Origin: Flavipsychrobacter stenotrophus
GTDB lineage: Bacteria; Bacteroidota; Bacteroidia; Chitinophagales; Chitinophagaceae
Length of the DNA stretch: 5,215 nt
Assembly: GCA_947371715.1 (NCBI GenBank)
Contig: CANBQQ010000264.1
Span: 1 to 5,215, forward strand
Reading direction: 5' to 3'
The first letter of the stretch is position 1; every line of letters begins with the position of its first letter. The notes under the pieces are model-generated. The model searched no databases. It worked only from the letters and a program-made list of their open reading frames with translations, and had not been told where the DNA came from. Both the position numbers and the translations under genes were made by a program. Of this stretch, positions 1 to 4,497 are shown piece after piece.

Positions 1-3
1 GTC

Positions 4-1329
4 TTATTTCTGCCTCATAAAGATACGAACCGGAACACCGCTAAAGCTGAAGTGTGCGCGGATCTTATTCTCGAGGAAGTTCTCGTATGGTTTCTTAACA
101 GAATCGGGGTGATTGCAATAGAAAGCGAATGACGGCACGTGCGTAGGCACCTGCTGCACAAACTTGATCTTCACTGCATAACCACGGGTCATTGGCGGCG
201 GGAAGTTTTCGATTTCCTTCAGCATAACCTCATTCAATACCGATGTAGCTATGCGCCTTGTGCGGTTCTCGAATACTTCCAATGCTTTTTCCATACCCTG
301 GAAAATACGGGTCTTCTCGGACGCGGATACGAATATTACGGGGAAGTCGGTAAATGGAGCCATACGTTCCTTGAGCATTTTTTCGTAGTCGCGGGCGGTG
401 TTAGTTTCTTTTGGAACCAGGTCCCACTTGTTGACCAATACCACAACGCCTTTACCTTTTCTTGTAGCCAAACTGAAGATACTTACATCCTGCGCGGTAA
501 CACCTACGCTTGCATCTATCAGCATCATACAAACGTCTGCTTCATCCATAGCGCGTATAGCACGGATAACGGAGTAGAACTCCAGATCTTCATGCACGTT
601 CTTTTTCTTACGGATACCGGCGGTATCTATCAGCATGAATTCTTTACCGAACAGCTTGTAGTGCGTATGAATAGTATCGCGGGTAGTACCTGCAATATCT
701 GATACAATGGTACGTTCCTGATTGATCAAAGCATTCAACAGGGTAGACTTACCTGCATTGGGCTGGCCTATGATGGCAAATTTAGGCAACGGGTTGCCTT
801 CTGCATCCAGGTTCTCGGTAGGTTCTTCATCGTCCTTGATATGCGTAACTACTTCATCCAGCAATTCACCACTGCCGCTTCCTGAGATAGAGGAGATCAT
901 GAATGTATTGTCGAAGCCCAGAGAGTAAAATTCTGTAGCGTATAAAGCTCGTTCGGGGTTATCTACTTTGTTAACCACAAGTAATACCGGTTTGGTAGAG
1001 CGCCTGAGGAGGTCGGCCATATCCTGGTCCTGGCCGGTGATACCTGTGGTGGTATCGCAGACAAATAATATAAGATCAGCTTCATCAACGGCTATATGTA
1101 CCTGCTTGCGTATTTCGCGCTCAAATACATCTTCAGACCGGCTAACGAAACCACCTGTATCGATAACATTGAATACCTTTCCTGCCCAGTCGGCAATACC
1201 GTACTGGCGATCGCGGGTTACACCGCTCACATCATCAACAATAGCCTTGCGCTGTTCTAACAAGCGATTGAATAAAGTTGACTTACCTACATTGGGCCTT
1301 CCTACTATTGCAACTGTAAAACCAGACAT
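4..1329 (-). CDS. der: Ribosome-assembly GTPase Der (EngA), complete
   Basis: Der is an essential cytoplasmic double GTPase that acts in maturation of the 50S ribosomal subunit. The 441-residue product has the diagnostic tandem G-domain layout. The first G domain has P-loop GRPNVGKS (residues 10-17), DTGG (57-60) and NKVD (120-123). An acidic linker (about 165-180) leads to the second G domain, with P-loop GQPNAGKS (188-195), DTAG (235-238), NKWD (300-303) and a G5-like SASEKT (335-340). The C-terminal KH-like RNA-binding domain spans about 360-441 and ends in the usual basic tail (VPVRIFMRQK). Length is normal for the family and no motif is broken. The ATG at 1329 is chosen because MSGFTVAIVGRPNVGKS places the P-loop at the expected distance from the N-terminus. 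The leader is AT-rich without a Shine-Dalgarno sequence, as is usual in Bacteroidota, and a -7 promoter box lies 26 bp upstream. Identification is secure. Confidence 0.98.
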   Translation of the reverse strand: MSGFTVAIVGRPNVGKSTLFNRLLEQRKAIVDDVSGVTRDRQYGIADWAGKVFNVIDTGGFVSRSEDVFEREIRKQVHIAVDEADLILFVCDTTTGITGQDQDMADLLRRSTKPVLLVVNKVDNPERALYATEFYSLGFDNTFMISSISGSGSGELLDEVVTHIKDDEEPTENLDAEGNPLPKFAIIGQPNAGKSTLLNALINQERTIVSDIAGTTRDTIHTHYKLFGKEFMLIDTAGIRKKKNVHEDLEFYSVIRAIRAMDEADVCMMLIDASVGVTAQDVSIFSLATRKGKGVVVLVNKWDLVPKETNTARDYEKMLKERMAPFTDFPVIFVSASEKTRIFQGMEKALEVFENRTRRIATSVLNEVMLKEIENFPPPMTRGYAVKIKFVQQVPTHVPSFAFYCNHPDSVKKPYENFLENKIRAHFSFSGVPVRIFMRQK

Positions 1330-1354
1330 TTAATTAAAATTTAATTTAAGGGTG

Positions 1355-1362
1355 CAAAGGTA
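1355..1362 (-). promoter_or_regulatory. Bacteroidota -7 promoter element for der
   Basis: On the minus strand these eight bases read TACCTTTG, an exact match to the Bacteroidota primary sigma factor -7 consensus TAnnTTTG. The box ends 26 bp before the der ATG, leaving a short AT-rich 5' leader. I do not find a clear TTTG -33 box at the expected spacing further upstream, so the call rests on the -7 match and its position. Confidence 0.6.
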
Positions 1363-1523
1363 CGTGTTATTAGTGGGATATGAGCGCGTTAAGGTTTTAT
1401 TGTGATATGGGTGATAAGGTGATCATAAGGCAGGGCTTTGCTGAACAAAACAATAGTGATACATATAACCACATTAATTCATTAATTAATCTCGAACAGC
1501 CTATACGCTTTCATTCAATTTTG

Positions 1524-1531
1524 TATTTTCG
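1524..1531 (+). promoter_or_regulatory. Possible -7 promoter box for the 197-aa exported protein gene
   Basis: TATTTTCG differs from TAnnTTTG at one fixed position and lies 33 bp before the ATG at 1565, a plausible distance. No clear -33 box accompanies it, and the surroundings are AT-rich, so chance matches are likely. Confidence 0.25.
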
Positions 1532-1564
1532 TTTTCTTATTTAGCATTCCTAATTATCACCACC

Positions 1565-2158
1565 ATGAAGTTTAAATTCCTCCTGTTTGCCCTCCTGGTA
1601 GTGGCATACACGCACACCGGCTGCAGAAACGTTGAACAAGAACAACGAAAGCTGGCACTTGATTCCCTAACGGCAATAAGAAGAGTTGCAGATAGTGTGG
1701 AGCAGATCACGCCTCTCGCCGGGGCACGATTTGGTAGCCATGCAGAAGAAGTTGTACAGGCGATCGATGGATTCAACCGAATTAATGACTACTCTATAAA
1801 CGATTTTAAGTATGACCATATTGATCCTTATTACTTTGACGAGGGATTAATGGAAATCAAGATAGTTGGTGATGTACACAATTGGTCTGAATATGACAGT
1901 GTGTATAAAACGGTAGCCGACTGCATTTATATGTTTAGTGAAAAGTATGGTCACTCTGTGGAAGTGGATTCAACCATAGAAATTGGTGCGCCGAACGATG
2001 AGTCTATGCTCATGAGGTGGGCTAAGGGAGATAAAAATATTAGTGTTCGGATTATTTCTGATGAACATAGATTTTTATTTGAAATTGATATCTGGTCTGA
2101 AAAGATGCGAATGGCATATGTTGAAAGTATAGTGGATAGGGTGAAAAACCCGTTGTAG
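1565..2158 (+). CDS. Putative lipoprotein of unknown function, 197 aa
   Basis: I do not recognise a named family. The N-terminus is a clear export signal: basic MKFK, a hydrophobic run LLFALLVVA, then YTHTGC with Cys20 as the probable lipidation site. The lipobox is loose: Gly at -1 and Thr at -2 are acceptable, but His at -3 is not the usual Leu/Val/Ile, so anchoring is inferred rather than certain. After a charged, probably helical stretch (about 23-48) comes GARFGSHAEEVVQAI (53-67), which resembles the 'FG-S-EEV' helix-start motif in many Bacteroidota exported proteins. The rest alternates predicted strands with a helix ending in EKYG, then strands around MRWAKGDKNISVRII and HRFLFEIDIWS. 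This is consistent with a small alpha/beta domain. The ATG at 1565 gives a complete signal peptide. The gene stands alone, diverging from der, and its stop lies 2 bp from the stop of the convergent gene. It is likely a real gene; its function is unknown. Confidence 0.8.
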   Translation: MKFKFLLFALLVVAYTHTGCRNVEQEQRKLALDSLTAIRRVADSVEQITPLAGARFGSHAEEVVQAIDGFNRINDYSINDFKYDHIDPYYFDEGLMEIKIVGDVHNWSEYDSVYKTVADCIYMFSEKYGHSVEVDSTIEIGAPNDESMLMRWAKGDKNISVRIISDEHRFLFEIDIWSEKMRMAYVESIVDRVKNPL

Positions 2159-2160
2159 GA

Positions 2161-2937
2161 TTATTCAGTCACCCCCAGCATTACCCCAAAATCACCATCC
2201 AGGTCCATACGTTTCAATTCCGGCAGATAGGTACGGCTGATGCCGCCATCGAGGAAGAGGGCCTGCTGGCAATGTAACTTGTCTTTAAAGATCATAGCAA
2301 AGTCATACAGGTTGACCAAGCCATCTGATATAACAAAATAAACCCGGCCTTCTTTGTCTACACCTACGCCATTGCGGATGTTCACATTGGCCGAGCCTTT
2401 GGTGAACTGACTATTGACTGCGCCATCAACTACGAGCATTGGGCCGGATTGGGTAGCGAATAGTACCTTTTCCTTTTTGTTGAATGTCTCGGATGTTGTT
2501 ATATAAGCATGTTGGGCGGTGGTGTAGAAAACACCATTGGGCTGCATATAGAAGTTTGTCTTTGGTCCTTTTTTCATGTCTATCCGTCTAAGTTCTTTTC
2601 CGTTTTCTATGTATAACCCTTTTGGCCCATTTTCAGTAGTGTACATGCCGGCGTTGGCGGCAAAGAGCAATTTTTTCCCTTTTGATGCGGTATAGGCCTT
2701 CGGATTACCCAGGCTTCTTAAGATGGCTCCGTTGGCTCCCTTCCAGAAAAGCTGAATGTTTTGTGTGGGGTAGTTGACTATAAATACATCGTAACGACCA
2801 CCTGCGTACTCCATCTGCATGGCGTTGGTCTTACCACTTTTTGTGGTGGGCTTCATTACCTTAGGTTGCTGTGCAATTGATACTGTGCAGCAACTAATGA
2901 GCAAGGCAATAATGACAATTCGTTGGAGGGTTTTCAT
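2161..2937 (-). CDS. Secreted phosphodiester glycosidase family (NAGPA/DUF2233) protein
   Basis: The 258-residue product matches the domain shared with the mammalian 'uncovering enzyme' NAGPA, which hydrolyses GlcNAc-phosphodiester bonds; substrates of bacterial members are mostly unknown. Visible family landmarks are YDVFIVNY (49-56), LLFAANAGMY (90-99, the position of the usual NGGYF motif), GLYIENG (107-113), SGPMLVVDG (164-172), IRNGVGVDKEGRVYFVISDG (187-206), and FLDGGISRTYLP (228-239, equivalent to the LDGGGSS motif near the C-terminus). Residues 1-22 form an export signal. Two readings are possible: signal peptidase I cleavage after SIA22, or lipidation at Cys16, since LISC fits a lipobox. 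Either way it acts outside the cytoplasm. The ATG at 2937 supplies the whole signal peptide. The gene is monocistronic, convergent with the lipoprotein gene and divergent from the 71-codon gene. Family assignment is good; the substrate cannot be told from sequence. Confidence 0.88.
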   Translation of the reverse strand: MKTLQRIVIIALLISCCTVSIAQQPKVMKPTTKSGKTNAMQMEYAGGRYDVFIVNYPTQNIQLFWKGANGAILRSLGNPKAYTASKGKKLLFAANAGMYTTENGPKGLYIENGKELRRIDMKKGPKTNFYMQPNGVFYTTAQHAYITTSETFNKKEKVLFATQSGPMLVVDGAVNSQFTKGSANVNIRNGVGVDKEGRVYFVISDGLVNLYDFAMIFKDKLHCQQALFLDGGISRTYLPELKRMDLDGDFGVMLGVTE

Positions 2938-2941
2938 AGAA

Positions 2942-2949
2942 CTAAATTA
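2942..2949 (-). promoter_or_regulatory. Possible -7 box for the phosphodiester glycosidase gene
   Basis: The minus strand reads TAATTTAG, one mismatch from TAnnTTTG, but it lies only 5 bp ahead of the ATG at 2937. A transcript from here would be nearly leaderless. This is a weak call, and a promoter further upstream in the 66-bp divergent spacer is equally possible. Confidence 0.18.
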
Positions 2950-3003
2950 AGGGGATTATGAGACTTGTGGAAGTGGCATGGTATTTTTTATGGTCACTGT
3001 ATT

Positions 3004-3219
3004 ATGATACTGCAACTTAATCCGACGATACTTGTAGATACGCCGCTGGGCCGGGGGCATGCCATTTTTCTTATTGATTATGGTATGCATCAAAATACGT
3101 GCTGGGTGGTGACCCTACAAGACAATGGGGTGGTGAAGCATTTTGACTGTAACGACATCATCGTTACTACGAACTATACCTACCATATTAATACAGAGCG
3201 GAATATTAATCATAAGTGA
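3004..3219 (+). CDS. Small conserved-type hypothetical protein, 71 aa
   Basis: The product has no signal peptide or membrane segment and should be cytoplasmic. It reads like a compact beta-rich module: VDTPLGRGHAIFLIDYG, then NTCWVVTLQDNGVVKHFDCNDI, ending in TTNYTYHIN. From memory, similar 60-75 aa proteins (V-TPLG-G-A-F-IDYG, N--WVV, HFD) occur in Bacteroidota genomes without a known role. The alternation of strands with Gly turns hints at a small SH3-like barrel; this is inference. The open frame extends upstream to a TTG at 2965, but the added residues (MWKWHGIFYGHCI) look unlike a conserved N-terminus and would overlap the promoter space of the divergent gene, so the ATG at 3004 is preferred. 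No Shine-Dalgarno sequence is seen. A TATTTTTT at 2982-2989 could be a degenerate -7 box. Confidence 0.62.
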   Translation: MILQLNPTILVDTPLGRGHAIFLIDYGMHQNTCWVVTLQDNGVVKHFDCNDIIVTTNYTYHINTERNINHK

Positions 3220-3586
3220 GATGGGGTCTTTTATATTATAAGTATTGGGTTGTCGGCTTGCATAATTATGTCTTTAGGGTATTATTCTACAAAAGGTTGA
3301 ATCCCGAATGGTACTTGGTTAAGGCAAATTTGCTTATTTAGACATGCGATACCTTCGGCATCGATTCGATTTTCGATCTGATTTTGCTATAGACATATGA
3401 TACCTTCGGCATCATGACATGTGGCTTGCACCTAATCTATATGACATGTATCTGAAACTCATCGCTATTTATATCGCCTCAGCCTACAGGTATGCTGGCT
3501 TTCAGAATTTGTTCATTTGCCTAAATCAATTTGATCGACTAAACGGGGTCACGACATGGAATGTGCAAATTCCAGTGCATGAGGAA
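3220..3586. other. Gene-free spacer with REP-like repeats
   Basis: No frame here gives a convincing protein. Besides the REP-like pair listed separately, it holds a 10-bp perfect palindrome GCAAATTTGC (3324-3333). It also holds a 6-bp-stem hairpin TGGAAT/ATTCCA with a 6-nt loop (3557-3574). The latter lies 13 bp beyond the stop codon of the 102-aa gene on its downstream side, so it could take part in ending that transcript, though no T-run follows. The motif GACATG recurs several times (3341, 3415, 3442, 3553). A decayed mobile-element remnant is possible but I recognise no transposase fragment. Confidence 0.5.
3341..3418. repeat. Pair of REP-like imperfect palindromes in direct orientation
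   Basis: The 15-mer gataccttcggcatc occurs at 3348-3362 and again at 3399-3413, exactly 51 bp apart, each preceded by tagacat and a two-base variable position. Each copy is an imperfect palindrome: GAT-a-CC / TTC loop / GG-c-ATC, with one A/C mismatch. The second copy is extended by flanking ATG..CAT-type pairs into a longer stem (3397-3415). Size, GC-rich hairpin and intergenic position resemble the REP elements that IS200-like RAYT transposases move, but no such transposase is in the window, so the class is inferred. Confidence 0.55.
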
Positions 3587-3895
3587 TTACTTTTCAGTCC
3601 ACTCAATACGCTCCAATAGTTGTTGGTAAGAGGTTTCTGATGATACGCCATAGCCGGTAACCAACACACCTTTTTTACCTTCGCGGGAGATGAGCGCATA
3701 TACAGCTGATTCTTCATCGGGGTCGGAATCGCCTTCGTAGCGATAGACATCAACTATCTTTAGTTCTTCGGGCATATATATACCGCCGGTGTAGCCAATA
3801 CCTTCCTCACGAAAGCTGAAGTTGTTGGTGAAGCCTTGTTTCTTAAATGCTTCGAGTGCTTCCACAACTGGTCCGTAGTGAACTTGCTTTTCCAT
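3587..3895 (-). CDS. Conserved hypothetical protein, 102 aa (often mislabelled phosphoribosylpyrophosphate synthetase)
   Basis: This is a small soluble protein with no signal peptide. An N-terminal helix (VVEALEAFKKQGFTNNF, 10-26) leads to strands, then VDVYRYEGDSDPDEESAVYALIS (48-70) and GKKGVLVTGYGV (73-84), ending in a short helix. The pattern 'YR-EG-S-DPD--S-VYA ... KGVLV--YG' is one I associate with a widespread ~100-aa Bacteroidota family. Databases often name it phosphoribosylpyrophosphate synthetase, yet it is a third the length of true Prs and has no PRPP-binding signature, so that name should not be used. Its real role is unknown. The ATG at 3895 starts directly before a coherent N-terminus, and a near-consensus -7 box lies 25 bp upstream. 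The gene stands alone between two repeat-containing spacers. Confidence 0.82.
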   Translation of the reverse strand: MEKQVHYGPVVEALEAFKKQGFTNNFSFREEGIGYTGGIYMPEELKIVDVYRYEGDSDPDEESAVYALISREGKKGVLVTGYGVSSETSYQQLLERIEWTEK

Positions 3896-3919
3896 GATGG
3901 TGTGTTTGGTGAGTGGTAA

Positions 3920-3927
3920 TAAAGTTA
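3920..3927 (-). promoter_or_regulatory. Possible -7 promoter box for the 102-aa protein gene
   Basis: The minus strand reads TAACTTTA, one mismatch from TAnnTTTG. It sits 24 bp before the ATG at 3895, nearly the same spacing as the exact box ahead of der. No -33 element was recognised. Confidence 0.35.
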
Positions 3928-4006
3928 AGGATTTTTATAGAGAGTATTAAGTCTAAAGTAGAAGGTAAAAAGCTTTGGTTGTTGCGGGTTAATTGAGGGG
4001 GGGCGG

Positions 4007-4039
4007 AAAAGTGGCAGTTTTTCATAAAAGTGGCAGTTT
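4007..4039. repeat. Two direct copies of aaaagtggcagttt, inverted relative to the downstream decamer array
   Basis: The identical 14-mer occurs at 4007-4020 and 4026-4039, a 19-bp period. Its first 11 bases (AAAAGTGGCAG) are the exact reverse complement of two segments in the array to the right (4120-4130 and 4140-4150), so the two regions can pair across a spacer of about 80 bp. Confidence 0.75.
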
Positions 4040-4100
4040 GCGCTTGGTTTTTTTGGCGGTATGTGTTTGTAGGTAAGGTTTTTGGCGGATTTTAACGAAC

Positions 4101-4170
4101 TGCTACTTTCTGCCACTTTCTGCCACTTTTTGCCACTTTCTGCCACTTTTTGTGTGGCTCTGCCGCTTTG
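4101..4170. repeat. 10-bp tandem repeat array, consensus TGCCACTTTY
   Basis: Five consecutive 10-bp units lie at 4101-4150: tgctactttc, tgccactttc, tgccactttt, tgccactttc, tgccactttt. A diverged unit follows (4151-4160), then a recognisable one still in register (tgccgctttg, 4161-4170). The 10-bp period is close to a DNA helical turn. The array is non-coding; the minus-strand reading gives a KVAESGKKWQKVAES-type repeat peptide in an otherwise implausible frame. Confidence 0.85.
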
Positions 4171-4214
4171 GAGACGCACCCTTCGATAAAAACTCAGGAT
4201 GACAATTGCGTCTC
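4171..4214. repeat. Hairpin element with CCTTCGA...CTCAGGATGACA core
   Basis: GAGACGCA (4171-4178) and TGCGTCTC (4207-4214) form a perfect 8-bp inverted repeat around a 28-base centre. The centre contains CCTTCGA and CTCAGGATGACA separated by a few bases. That core resembles an interspersed sequence, roughly CCTTCGACAAGCTCAGGATGACA, which I recall from intergenic regions of several bacterial groups. Here the middle has drifted to A-rich. It may be a small non-autonomous repeat or the stem of a terminator; no T-run clearly follows on either strand. Confidence 0.6.
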
Positions 4215-4347
4215 TACCAGAGTCCGCACAAGTGGTTAGTTTTTCGAGTGCAATTTACAACGGGGCTTTTGACCGGCAAAGGACATTAACAAAATGTGGA
4301 TATCTTCTTTTTGTCGTAAGTCGTAAGTTATAAGTCGTAAGTCCTCG

Positions 4348-4395
4348 GAGTGTGGGTGTGGGTGAGAGTGTAAGTGTGGGTGTGAGTGTGAGTGT
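4348..4395. repeat. 6-bp tandem repeat, consensus GRGTGT, eight units
   Basis: Eight hexamers run without interruption: gagtgt, gggtgt, gggtga, gagtgt, aagtgt, gggtgt, gagtgt, gagtgt. One strand is almost pure G/T plus A, the other C/A-rich. It lies in the loop of the large inverted repeat and is a candidate for length variation by slippage. Confidence 0.85.
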
Positions 4396-4420
4396 ACTGA
4401 TGTAGTACTGCCATAATAAC

Positions 4421-4457
4421 AGTAAAAGGTAGAAAGCTGAGCTCACTACCTTTTACT
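4421..4457. repeat. Perfect 12-bp hairpin downstream of kynA
   Basis: AGTAAAAGGTAG (4421-4432) pairs exactly with CTACCTTTTACT (4446-4457) around a 13-base loop. It lies 41 bp past the kynA stop and could act as, or be part of, a transcript end or stabiliser. Neither strand has the run of T expected of a standard intrinsic terminator immediately after it, so a terminator role is only possible. Confidence 0.6.
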
Positions 4458-4497
4458 ATTTACTAAAGACTTACGACTTATAACTTTCGACTTACAA

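Larger units (their letters stand above)
3896..4497. other. 602-bp gene-free region built largely of short repeats
   Basis: Open frames here translate the repeats themselves (for example a TLTPTLTL-like run) and are not credible genes. In order it holds: the promoter space of the 102-aa gene; inverted copies of the AGTGGCAG motif (4007-4039); two GGTTTTTGGCGG-like stretches (4046-4060 and 4077-4090); a 10-bp tandem array (4101-4170); a hairpin element (4171-4214); an unremarkable stretch (4215-4312); and a nested inverted repeat with an internal hexamer array (4313-4498). It lies downstream of kynA and upstream of the 102-aa gene, both on the minus strand. Confidence 0.7.

Noticed and set aside
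139..1333. Plus-strand open frames at 139-702, 722-928 and 968-1333
   Set aside because: They lie wholly or almost wholly antisense to der, a secure gene, and their translations show no domain or plausible composition.
2965..3003. TTG start extending the 71-codon gene by 13 residues
   Set aside because: It adds a Trp/His-rich stretch unlike the rest and uses up the short divergent promoter spacer; the ATG at 3004 is a better start.
3419..3619. 66-codon plus-strand frame
   Set aside because: It begins inside the REP-like region, overlaps the 3' end of the better-supported 102-aa gene, and its translation shows no family pattern.
4101..4170. CRISPR array
   Set aside because: The units are 10 bp and contiguous with no spacers, so this is a simple tandem repeat.
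3925..4179. 84-codon minus-strand frame
   Set aside because: Its N-terminal part is a translation of the decamer array and the rest is low-complexity; it also runs over the promoter of the 102-aa gene.
4348..4395. G-quadruplex
   Set aside because: Only three GGG runs are present (4354, 4360, 4378); a canonical four-run motif is missing.
4255..4446. 63-codon minus-strand frame with TLTPTL repeats
   Set aside because: It translates the hexamer repeat and inverted-repeat arm, with no codon or domain signal.
4421..4457. Standard intrinsic terminator for kynA
   Set aside because: The 12-bp stem is strong but AT-rich and lacks a following T-run on the minus strand, so it is listed as a hairpin only.
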